Below, piece by piece: positions 8,181 through 16,364 of a stretch of DNA of 36,242 nucleotides. The DNA comes from an uncultured Gammaproteobacteria bacterium. GTDB lineage: Bacteria; Pseudomonadota; Gammaproteobacteria; Pseudomonadales; Azotimanducaceae. The first letter of the stretch is position 1; each line of letters begins with the position of its first letter. The DNA lies in assembly GCA_913045175.1 (NCBI GenBank), contig CAJWQG010000035.1:1-36242 (forward strand). Direction: 5' to 3'. The position numbers and the translations under genes are program-made. The notes below the pieces were generated by a model, which was not told the DNA's origin, did not search any database, and worked only from the letters and a program-made list of their open reading frames with translations.

Positions 8181-9566
8181 TCAGGCACGCCCCAACTGAA
8201 CCTGTGTCTCTTTAAGGTCACTGGCAGAAAAGTCATACCGGAACAGCACGATTGCTGCGAGCATATAGAAAAACGCCGGAAACCAGGAAAATAAGAACAT
8301 CAACCAGAATCTCACCTGGTCTGTTTGCGGCACACCCGGTTCGTATCCCATGTAGCCAAGTACCTGCAGTGCAGCGAAACCGCACACCGCACCACCCAGC
8401 TTATGCACGAACGTCCAGATGGCAAAGTAAGAACCCTCTCGCCGTCTTCCAGTAAGCGATTCATCATAGTCAACGACGTCCGCCACCATCGAAGGGGGTA
8501 GCGTCATGGTGTTACCAAAAGAAAAGCCGCTAAGAATCAGCAGTATCGCAAAATAACCGATGCCCCCCTCCTGGGCCCACCAGACAGCAATGGTCACGGC
8601 TGTCGCCAGCGCTATACCCGCCCCCCAGGTATTTCGCTTGCCCCAGATCTTGGCGAGATAGTTCCAAACCGGTATCGAGCAAATGCCCGCAAACATATAT
8701 AGCTGAAGATAGAACGCCCAGGTCGGCCACCATCCCGGCATCATCTCTGACCACCAGGTCGGTGTACCGATAATATAGACCGACACATAGATCATGAGGA
8801 CTGCTGGAACCGCCGCACCGATCCCGTTAAAAAAGAAAGCCAGCAGGAGTCGCCTGAAATGCTTGTTGTGGAAAGTTCGAATCCAGCTCTCGAACGGTCG
8901 CATCTTTTCCCTACCGCTAAATTCCGGTCGTTCCTTAACAACCGATCCTGAAAAGATCAGAATGAGCGCCGCACCACAACCTAACACGGTGCCCATAATC
9001 GAGTAACCTTCACTGCCACCAAACTTGTAAACCAGAAACGCGGGCACCGCCGTCGCTAGTAACAATCCAGTTAAGGCGCATACCTCTCTAACCGCAATAA
9101 GCTTTACTCTTTCATGGTAGTCATCGGTCAACTCCGCACCAAGACTAAAGTACGGGACGGCGCCAATGGTCCAAAACAGGTAAAGCAAAATGTAGAAGGT
9201 CGCCATATAGCCAAGCAGGTAGGCCTGACTATCGGCGGGGTTTTCAAGAATCGGCGGTGAAAACAAAAAGTAAAACGCGATAGCGATGGGGATCGCAGCG
9301 CCAAAGATCCAGGGCCTGCGCCTGCCAATTCTGGTATTCGTCTGGTCGGATGCCCAGCCGATGATTGGATCCGTAAATGCGTCGAACAATCTTGCAATTA
9401 ACAGCGCCCAGGCAACCAGTATCGCGCCCAGACCAACCACATCGGTATAAAAGAACTGCAAGTTCACGGAGACGACCAGACCCAAAAAGGAAAACGCGGC
9501 ATTCCCAACGCCATAACCCCAGGTTGTGTAGGCCGGTAGTCCTTCAACTCGGGTCGACTGGCTCAA
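8181..9566 (-). CDS. GPH-family (MelB-like) cation symporter
   Basis: This 461-residue integral membrane protein has about 12 hydrophobic segments. The GPH/MelB signature is clear near residues 62-92: a DAFTDPIIGWASDQT segment followed by RIGRRRPW, where the Asp residues bind the coupling cation in characterised homologues. A second family motif appears in the C-terminal half (ADVVDYDESLTGRRREGSY). The reading frame starts with TTG at 9566; AGGAAA lies about 9 bases upstream and no in-frame ATG gives a full first helix. Members import sugars, glucuronides or other small solutes with sodium or protons. It lies between yghU and a GST gene on the same strand, so the transported compound may be a substrate of those enzymes. 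No specificity residues can be assigned by eye. Confidence 0.87.
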   Translation of the reverse strand: MSQSTRVEGLPAYTTWGYGVGNAAFSFLGLVVSVNLQFFYTDVVGLGAILVAWALLIARLFDAFTDPIIGWASDQTNTRIGRRRPWIFGAAIPIAIAFYFLFSPPILENPADSQAYLLGYMATFYILLYLFWTIGAVPYFSLGAELTDDYHERVKLIAVREVCALTGLLLATAVPAFLVYKFGGSEGYSIMGTVLGCGAALILIFSGSVVKERPEFSGREKMRPFESWIRTFHNKHFRRLLLAFFFNGIGAAVPAVLMIYVSVYIIGTPTWWSEMMPGWWPTWAFYLQLYMFAGICSIPVWNYLAKIWGKRNTWGAGIALATAVTIAVWWAQEGGIGYFAILLILSGFSFGNTMTLPPSMVADVVDYDESLTGRRREGSYFAIWTFVHKLGGAVCGFAALQVLGYMGYEPGVPQTDQVRFWLMFLFSWFPAFFYMLAAIVLFRYDFSASDLKETQVQLGRA

Positions 9567-9605
9567 TGGCTTGATTTCCTGTTTATCTACGAAGAATGTT
9601 GGAAG

Positions 9606-10454
9606 TTACTTCTTTTCCAGTGCATCCAGATCGCCGGCGTCATGCCGTTCCGCAATACCGCTCTCGCTCGGCCGATTAACCTTTCTGCCACGTCTTACTG
9701 CTGGTCGATTGTGGATTTCGGTCGCCCAGCGCACCAGGTTGGTATATGAGTCCACCTCGAGAAATTCCTTGGAGTCATAGAGGCCCGTCACCACAAGCTG
9801 CCCATACCAACTGTAGACCGCCATATCAGCAATATTGTATTCGTCGCCACAGAGAAACTGCTTTGAGGCGAGTTCACGGTCAAGCACATCCAGCTGTCGC
9901 TTGATTTCCATGGCATATCGATTGATCGGGTACTCCCACTTTTCCGGTGCGTAGGCATAAAAGTGGCCAAAGCCGCCTCCCAGGTAGGGGGCGCTGCCTA
10001 TTTGCCAGAATAACCAGGATAAACACTCCGCTCGTTCCGGTCCCTGCATTGGAACAAAGGCTTCGAACTTTTCCGCCAGACACAGCATGATCGCGGCCGA
10101 TTCAAATATTCGCGTTGGGGGTGTCGTGGTGTGATCAACCAATGCCGGAATCTTCGAGTTCGGATTGATATCTACGAACCCACTGCCAAATTGATCGCCT
10201 TCACCAATGTTAATAAGCCACGCATCGTATTCCGCACCCTCTTTTCCAATCGCCAACAGCTCCTCCAGCAACATGGTGACCTTGACGCCGTTAGGGGTCG
10301 CAAGAGAATAAAGCTGCAACGGGTGTTTACCTACGGGCAACTCCTTGTCATGAGTCGGCCCCGCGACAGGTCGATTGATGCTGGCGAATTTGCTTTCCTT
10401 ATCTTCTGCCCATTCCCAGACTTTCGGTGGTACGTAAGATGTCGAATCTGTCAT
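9606..10454 (-). CDS. yghU: Glutathione-dependent disulfide-bond oxidoreductase YghU
   Basis: This 282-residue protein matches E. coli YghU along its whole length as I recall it: the start MTDSTSYVPPKVW, the block NRPVAGPTHDKELPVGKHP, SLATPNGVKVTMLLEELLA with Thr53 and Asn55 (the TxNG catalytic site of Nu-class GSTs), GDQFGSGFVDINPNSKIPAL, FGHFYAYAPEKWEYPINR, and the tail RRGRKVNRPSE with ERHDAGD. Nu-class enzymes bind two glutathione molecules and reduce disulfides and organic peroxides. It is the first gene of yghU, symporter, GST on this strand, with 39 bases to the symporter. A 238-base spacer separates it from the upstream GST, and I see no coding signal in that spacer. Confidence 0.93.
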   Translation of the reverse strand: MTDSTSYVPPKVWEWAEDKESKFASINRPVAGPTHDKELPVGKHPLQLYSLATPNGVKVTMLLEELLAIGKEGAEYDAWLINIGEGDQFGSGFVDINPNSKIPALVDHTTTPPTRIFESAAIMLCLAEKFEAFVPMQGPERAECLSWLFWQIGSAPYLGGGFGHFYAYAPEKWEYPINRYAMEIKRQLDVLDRELASKQFLCGDEYNIADMAVYSWYGQLVVTGLYDSKEFLEVDSYTNLVRWATEIHNRPAVRRGRKVNRPSESGIAERHDAGDLDALEKK

Positions 10455-10692
10455 TGCTTGTACTCAATATCATTATTGTTAATTTTTGAAGGCGGCACAC
10501 TAACCCAATCACTATCTTGTGTCACTGAATGCGCAAATGCGAACGTATTCTTACGAACCACCACGGTTGCGTCTACCAGCAATTAGGTATCAATTGATAA
10601 CTGAGTGAAATCAGCGCCTGACTGGTAGCGCCGCAAAGTCCTCCAGTTCATAGGATTACGTCTGTACCCTGATGCGCTTGATGTTACTCATT

Positions 10693-11439
10693 TCAAAGGC
10701 TGGCCAGGCGCCCCTTGAGCACTCTCAAGGCATACTTGTTGGCATTTCTGATGGTATTCATCGAGGGCTCCTCCTCACTGATGTCACCGAGGTCTGTCAG
10801 CACCACGTGCACATCATCATGGCCATCGATCTGCGTCATGTCCGCCATCCAGCGTCGAACGTTAGGGAAGGATTCAAAGTCGTACACATTAGTAAACTGC
10901 GGCTGGAGCTGACCAATTTCCACATACGCCGCCATGTCGGCTATCGTTACCTGATCACCCACCAGGAATCGTGAATTCGCCAGCCATCCGGTTTCAAGCG
11001 CCTCCAGCGCACGCGTTAGTGTAGCCAATGCATTTTGTTGAGTGACTTCTGCGATATCGAGGTCTTTCCTGATTCTGGGTGCAACCAGACCAGTGGACGC
11101 GTCCCTCAAACTTCGATGATGAAAATGGAGATACCAGTCAATCCTGGCCCTCTGCTGTAGGTCTTCCGGATATACGTCCTGCCAATCATGCTTACGCGAG
11201 AGGTAACACATGATCGCGTGAGCTTCTCCGAGCACGAATCCCGTATCCGGTTCTTCAAAACAGGGGATTGTTCCGCCCGGATTTTTCGCGAGATAGGCGG
11301 GATTTCGGCTACCGGTCTCACCACTGGAGCCGGGGTTGATCAAGACCATCTCGAACGGCAGTTGCTTGTAAAACATGAGCCACATAACGGCCCGTACGGG
11401 TTGCGAAAATGGCACCCCGTATAGAATTGGTGCGGTCAT
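10693..11439 (-). CDS. Theta-like glutathione S-transferase
   Basis: This 248-residue GST has the theta-type N-terminus YGVPFSQPVRAVMW, where Ser12 followed by Gln-Pro-x-Arg corresponds to the SQPxRA catalytic motif of theta enzymes. NPGGTIPCFEEPDTGFVLGEAHAI contains the cis-Pro strand and the ExHA glutathione-binding motif. The helical domain includes FLVGDQVTIADMAAYVE. The C-terminus has an extra lysine/arginine-rich segment (NANKYALRVLKGRLASL). Theta GSTs include bacterial dichloromethane dehalogenase, so a dehalogenating or epoxide-opening role would fit the neighbouring dehalogenase-like gene, but nothing in the sequence proves it. The gene starts 11 bases after the VOC gene stop, so the two are probably cotranscribed. 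Confidence 0.87.
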   Translation of the reverse strand: MTAPILYGVPFSQPVRAVMWLMFYKQLPFEMVLINPGSSGETGSRNPAYLAKNPGGTIPCFEEPDTGFVLGEAHAIMCYLSRKHDWQDVYPEDLQQRARIDWYLHFHHRSLRDASTGLVAPRIRKDLDIAEVTQQNALATLTRALEALETGWLANSRFLVGDQVTIADMAAYVEIGQLQPQFTNVYDFESFPNVRRWMADMTQIDGHDDVHVVLTDLGDISEEEPSMNTIRNANKYALRVLKGRLASL

Positions 11440-11450
11440 GATAACTTCCG

Positions 11451-11951
11451 TTAGGCTTGAGCTTGCTGACTCACTTCTGAATCTTCCAGAACCTCTGGAA
11501 ATTTGGAATCGCCGAAATGTATCTGTTTCTGATCAAACAGGTGATCGCCATCATTTATCCATTCGGATTTGGGAAGCTCGTAGTAGGTCTCGATTTCGTT
11601 ACCTTCCGGGTCAAGAAAATAAACCCCTAAAGACAACCCGTGATCTCCATAATGATCGATCTCGATATTGTTTTCCCTGAGTCTTTTATGCATCGCCTTC
11701 AGGTCTTCCATGGAATCCATCTGGAAAGCCATGTGAACAAGCCCTACCCGTTTTTCATCTGGCCCTGGCGCATCTTCGTCCGCCTTAAAGATCGCAAGCT
11801 CATGTGATAACTCGTCGTTCGCTGACATAAAGAGCGCATTGCCTGGATACTTCTGCATTATTTTTAGCCCGAGGATGCGCGTATAAAAATCCTCTGCCTT
11901 GTCCAGATCTCTTACCCTGATTACCAGGTGCCCCAACTGTTTTGGCCCCAT
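11451..11951 (-). CDS. VOC-superfamily protein (glyoxalase / extradiol dioxygenase-like)
   Basis: This 166-residue vicinal-oxygen-chelate protein begins MGPKQLGHLVIRVRDLDKAE. The frame extends 15 codons further upstream, but ATG 11951 is chosen because GAGGAGA and GAGGTGG lie just upstream and because the first VOC strand (GHLVIRVRDL) should start near the N-terminus. Candidate metal ligands are His8, His73 (RVGLVHMAFQMD) and Glu121 (GNEIETYYELP), the spacing of a two-module betaalphabetabetabeta enzyme such as glyoxalase I or type I extradiol dioxygenase. One such unit-pair is present, so it may dimerise. With GSTs around it, a glutathione-adduct lyase or ring-cleavage enzyme are both possible. 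Confidence 0.83.
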   Translation of the reverse strand: MGPKQLGHLVIRVRDLDKAEDFYTRILGLKIMQKYPGNALFMSANDELSHELAIFKADEDAPGPDEKRVGLVHMAFQMDSMEDLKAMHKRLRENNIEIDHYGDHGLSLGVYFLDPEGNEIETYYELPKSEWINDGDHLFDQKQIHFGDSKFPEVLEDSEVSQQAQA

Positions 11952-12061
11952 TACCACCTCGTTTCTCCTCGTAAAAAGATATGGCCAGTATGGCAAAGTT
12001 AGGCAGGAACAACAAACTCATTCAGTCGTTTCGCACTCAATCAGCGATTATCGAGAAGACA

Positions 12062-12691
12062 CTAACGAGCGAATCGATAGACGATCCCATCATAGGGGCT
12101 CCCGTCTTTGTCGTAAAAATCCGCCCGAGAACTATCGACGCTAAATCCGGACGCTATCATTTCCTGTAGAAATTTTTGTTGCTGGCCTCGACGAGGATCA
12201 ACAATGAGCACTTATCGACCGGCATGGCGATTGAGAAATCGCGCCAACCGATTAACGTGTTTCGGCTCATAAAGAATATCGCTGGCGACACTCAGATCGA
12301 ATTTCCCAAGCTCAACAGCTTCATACGACCAGGAACCCTCCACAAACGGAATCGGAGTAGTTTAGTTTTGGGCGACATTAATCTGCAAAAGCTCCGCTGT
12401 CGCCGGATGAATATCCATGGCTGTGATATTCGCCCCTCTCAATTTCAGGAGGATGCTCACCAGCGCCATACCACAACCAATCTCCAGAATACGCTTGTCT
12501 TTGACGTCATACTCAAGCAATAACTCACAAAGGATTCTGGCCGAGGGCCAGACAATACCAAATAGAGGAAACGCCTCATCACTCACCCCTTTCTGATCGG
12601 GTCGGTGAAATTGGCGCAAGTCCAACGGTGAGCGCAGACGAATCTGTTTCTCACCAAACTCAAAAATCTCGGTACGGTATCGTCGAGCCAT
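12062..12691 (-). pseudogene. Class I SAM methyltransferase (METTL21-like), interrupted by two in-frame TAA codons
   Basis: A single reading frame of 210 codons encodes a Rossmann-fold methyltransferase. The first 109 residues include GIVWPSARILCELLL, the SAM motif ILEIGCGMALVSILLK and MDIHPATAELL. A TAA at 12362-12364 (codon 110) interrupts it. The same frame then continues with the expected post-motif strand (FDLSVASDILYEP) and HVNRLARFLNRHAGR, hits a second TAA at 12212-12214 (codon 160), and continues with VLIVDPRRGQQQKFLQEM to a TAG at 12062-12064. The order matches METTL21/lysine-methyltransferase-like bacterial proteins, so sequence on both sides of each stop is homologous and no frameshift is needed. 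The first fragment alone lacks half the fold and should be inactive. It is divergent from another interrupted gene at 12763. Pseudogene is the default reading. Confidence 0.75.
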
Positions 12692-12762
12692 CGCTAGTGA
12701 AATGGAGAAAACTAAACCTTAGCGACGTTGTCCGATTCGGGCAATGGAGAATTTGAATCACA

Positions 12763-13452
12763 ATGGTTAAGGTATCGTTTTTTGAATAGCAAGGAATCAC
12801 CATTCCAGAATTCGAAAAATGGGAATTCGGTTGCCTCAGGTGGTGTGAGTTTGCGTCGGGACTCGGCGTCGATCTAATAACCAAAGCGAACCTGGATCTC
12901 GATAAATACGCGTGGGGATTTAGTGAAGAGTATCCCCACACACCCGACCGGTTAATGGACGGTCGTGAAGTCGCAGGATATCACCTGATGATTAAGAATG
13001 GGAAAGTTTCAGGCGGTCCCTTTATCCCCAGGGAATGCCTGGACCTGCCCGGGTTTCACGCCGTCGTAGACTGGGCACTGATAGCACATTCCTCATATCT
13101 GCCCTTTAATACTATTGGCCACCAGGAACGTGGTACCGCACAGGTTAAGTTGCGCAGAGAACTCAATGAGGTTGGCATCGGAGACGGCAAGTGGGCACTT
13201 GAGTCCAGACTCAACACGGATAAAAAACCACCCAGATGCAGGGCTTGCGGATCGGAAGACCATGACCGTCCCGACTGCCCCGTTTGGCCACCGGGCGTAG
13301 GTGAAGCGCTGGGCAACAATCCGGACCATCGTTGGCGATTGAAGCGCTCTCCTGAACTTGAGGGATTTCCGGAATCAGAATGGGGTGTGCCAATATTCTC
13401 GGACATGAGTGATGACCAAAAAATCGCCTTCAAGAAACTGTTAGGTCACTAG
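12763..13452 (+). pseudogene. Zinc-knuckle protein of unknown function with in-frame TAG at codon 9
   Basis: From ATG 12763, with GGAGA about 14 bases upstream, the frame reads MVKVSFFE, then TAG at 12787-12789, then continues open for 220 codons starting QGITIPEFEKWEFG to a TAG stop at 13450-13452. The first ATG after the stop is at 12955, which would lose about 55 residues of plausible coding sequence. A CCHC zinc knuckle spans residues 159-172 of the composite protein (Cys159, Cys162, His167, Cys172, spacing CX2CX4HX4C), an uncommon motif in bacteria that usually binds single-stranded nucleic acid. I do not recognise the family. It is convergent with the interrupted regulator gene, 23 bases between stops. 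Either a pseudogene, a shortened protein from 12955, or a readthrough product. Confidence 0.55.
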
Positions 13453-13483
13453 CTAGTTTCGAACTAACTAAAGCACTAGCTTA
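13447..13483. repeat. Inverted repeat between two convergent genes (possible weak terminator)
   Basis: The 23-base gap between the zinc-knuckle gene and the convergent regulator gene contains the palindrome TAGTTTCGAACTA (13454-13466), flanked by CACTAGCTAG on the left and GCACTAGCTTAA on the right, which can also pair with each other. A bidirectional terminator would be expected here, but the stem is AT-rich and no clear T run follows, so a termination role is uncertain. Confidence 0.3.
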
Positions 13484-16319
13484 AATAGCGCCGATAGGTC
13501 GGCAGCGAAACACCAAGCAGACTTGCTGCTTCCTGTCTGGGTAGTCTCCGGCGTTCGAATTCTCTAACGAGAATATGCTGTGCTAAATCCAGGATCGATG
13601 CGTTTCTGTCGTTTGCCAGTCTCATTAACCCATCAATCAACACTGGCATGTCCACCCACCCTTTGAGTCGACTTACATTAGTATTGCCGTAAGCCTCACG
13701 AATCTTGTTTGCTTTCCTGCGCAGCGTGGTTTCAGGAACGCTAAGATTCTGAGCCGCCTGACTAAGCACACCCGCGCTTATCTCAAGCTGGCTGCAGATG
13801 ATATCCTCTTCCAACCACTGGCCAATGGGTGGCAGCTCCGGTCGTCGCTGTAAACTTAACTCAACTAACGACTAAACTTGCTCTGCTACATCATCATCAC
13901 CCACGCTTGGCGATGATGGAGTGTCAGCTTCAGGAAATAAGCCAAGATGAATGTTGTTAACGCGATTCTCTTTACTAACGATCACCGCAGGATTCACAAG
14001 ATTCATGAGTTCCCGCACGTTGCCAGGCCAATGATGACTCACCAATGCCCGCTCCGCTTCCACGCTAAACTCCATGTGACCTTTTCCATACTGCTGCGCA
14101 TAAAGTCCAAGATAATATTTTGCCAGCGCCAGCACGTCATCTGGTCTCTCTCGCAGCCCAGGTGTTGTAATCGCAAACACATTAAGTCGATAGTACAGAT
14201 CCTCCCTAAATGATCCGGATTCCACCATCGCTTTGAGATCTCTGTTAGTCGCCGCAATCACTCTGGTATCGACCTGTTCATAAACACTGCTTCCGACAGC
14301 GGCGATTTCCCGGTCTTGCACAAAACGTAACAGTTTTACCTGTATTGCCAATGGCAGTTCACCAATTTCATCGAGTAATACAGTACCCCCTGACGCTTCC
14401 CTCAGCCGCCCCGCGAATTTCCTATCCGCCCCTGTAAATGCACCCTTCTCGTGACCAAACAACTCACTCTCAATCAGGTTATCCACGACCGCGCCGCAGT
14501 CTACAATAATAAACGGACGATCCTTTCTCGGACTTGAATCATGGATGTGACGTGCCAGTACTTCTTTTCCCCTACCGGATTCACCAACAATTAGCACCGT
14601 TGCGTCCGTGGGTTCGACAAGCTTTGCGCTTTCAACCACTGTCTCCATCTATGGGGATTGATAAATAAGCACCCCATGATCGGGAGACGGTTCCTTAGCC
14701 GGGACTTCCATCTGACCCAATCGAATAGCACCAGTTGCAAAGTGGCCCACCAGCGTTCGCAGAAAACTAACTTCCTGCTGATCAATGACATGATCGGCGC
14801 GCAGGAACAACACAATCTTGCTACTGATGTGAAACAAATAAGTCTGCTCGTACTGTGCATCACCCCCGTAGTCGTCGAAAAACGCTTCGACAAGATGATA
14901 TTCGGATTCCGACAATTCGAGTTTCGATACTGAAACAAGGTCACCAACGTCTGAGGACAATCCAGCGACGATCGAAATCCCACTCGACTCCTTTGAAATC
15001 ATAGCAACGGACTGTAACCTCAAGGTACGCAGCATATGACGGCACACGCTATGAGCCATCCGCTCAAGGTCAGTGGATAGTGACACCACCTGCATTACAT
15101 TCCAGAGCAGGATAAGCTGGTGATACTCTCGCTCAGATGGTATTTCGCTGGCCTTCCCGGCAGGCCGACCCTTTTCATACACGGCAAAACTGTTTCCGCC
15201 TGTCTCCCGAGCCCTATCCAGGGCCTCTGCGGCACGCCGAAATAGCTCCAGGGGTTGCTGGTCGCCAGCCGTGCTATGCACAAGGCCAATGGAAAATGAG
15301 ATCGTTCGGTGATCGTATAACTTTCCTGCCAACTCGCGGCGTAATGAATCGGCAATATACTTAGCCTCTTCGATGGACGTATAGGGCATGCTGATGGAAA
15401 TGAGTGAGTGTGCAAAGGTGCTAAGCACATCAGTTGCTCTCAGCGAACCATCCAAATGTTGCGCTAACTGATCCATGACCTTAGCCGTGGGTTCGCCATC
15501 GGACGAGACCAACATCTGACATAACGAGGACTCACTGGTTGCCAGTTAATCAGGGCCAAGGGTCTCTAACAACTCCTGGGCGCTCGGTAGCACTTCGATA
15601 GCATCATTGATCTCTGCAAGCTCGCGCAGAATAATGACGCCACCCCGGTCCAACACACCAATAAGCCCATCTGCAAGTAGCATGTGCTGCCCAGGGCGAT
15701 TGATCACAAACGGTGCGAGACGAGTAATCCTTTGATTCGATAGGGCATCACTAATACTCGCAGCAATCGGAGAGTCCTGCTCCAGATGCAGCAAATCGGC
15801 CCACGGTTGCCCCTTCATACCACCGTCGAACATATGCACAGCATCCTGATTCATATCGCTGATGTTGCCGTCTTCATCAACAAAAATAAGCGGGCTACCG
15901 ATACAGGTGAGTGCCGTTTGCAGAAGTTGCTGAGTTTCGCGAAGTTCTTTGTCGGTACGAAACTTATACAGCGCCATCTCAATGTTAATTTGAAGCTCTC
16001 GAGTTTCCACCGGCTTGATGATGTAGCCAAAAGGGCTCGCTTCTTTGGAGCGGTTAACCGTATCTTCGTCTGAGTAAGCGGTAAGAAATACGACTGGAAC
16101 ATCCATAAACTTCTGGATCTCGAGCGAAACGCCTATACCACTCAAGCCATCCTTGAGATGGATATCGGAGAGTATAAGATCCGGCCGGGTCTCGCGGGCT
16201 AGTTCAATCCCTTCTGCCCCGTAAGCGACGCCCACGACATCCCAGCCCATATTAGTCAGGCGACCCTTAATTTCCCGAGCGACCAGTACCTCGTCTTATA
16301 TGACGAGTATTTTTTCCAC
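13476..16319 (-). pseudogene. REC-PAS-degenerate GGDEF-AAA+ (sigma-54)-HTH regulator with four in-frame stops
   Basis: One frame of 948 codons runs from GTG 16319 (GAGGAG about 10 bases upstream) to TAG 13476. In order: REC (about 1-120; phosphoacceptor Asp52, Thr80, Lys102), PAS (about 125-235), a degenerate GGDEF-like domain (about 245-385; FAHSL where GGDEF should be, ending in TISFSIGLVHS and a Grn-like loop), a GAF-like linker, a sigma-54 AAA+ domain (GESGRGKE 579-586, GAFTGA 626-631, GGTVLLDEIGELP) and a C-terminus with two Fis-like HTH segments. In-frame stops: TAA at 16296-16298 (codon 8), TAA at 15546-15548 (258), TAG at 14649-14651 (557), TAG at 13872-13874 (816). Domains run across the stops without any shift. 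It lies 45 bases downstream of the malate synthase gene on the same strand. Probably a decaying gene; split expression or readthrough are alternatives. Confidence 0.75.
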
Positions 16320-16364
16320 AGCTGTCGAATCTCCTCAAGTCACGGCGGGGCTGATCGGAAAATA

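Noticed and set aside
10455-10692. Small gene or RNA in the 238-base gap before yghU
   Set aside because: No frame with SD and coding-like composition and no stable hairpin with T run was found; it is probably promoter and leader sequence.
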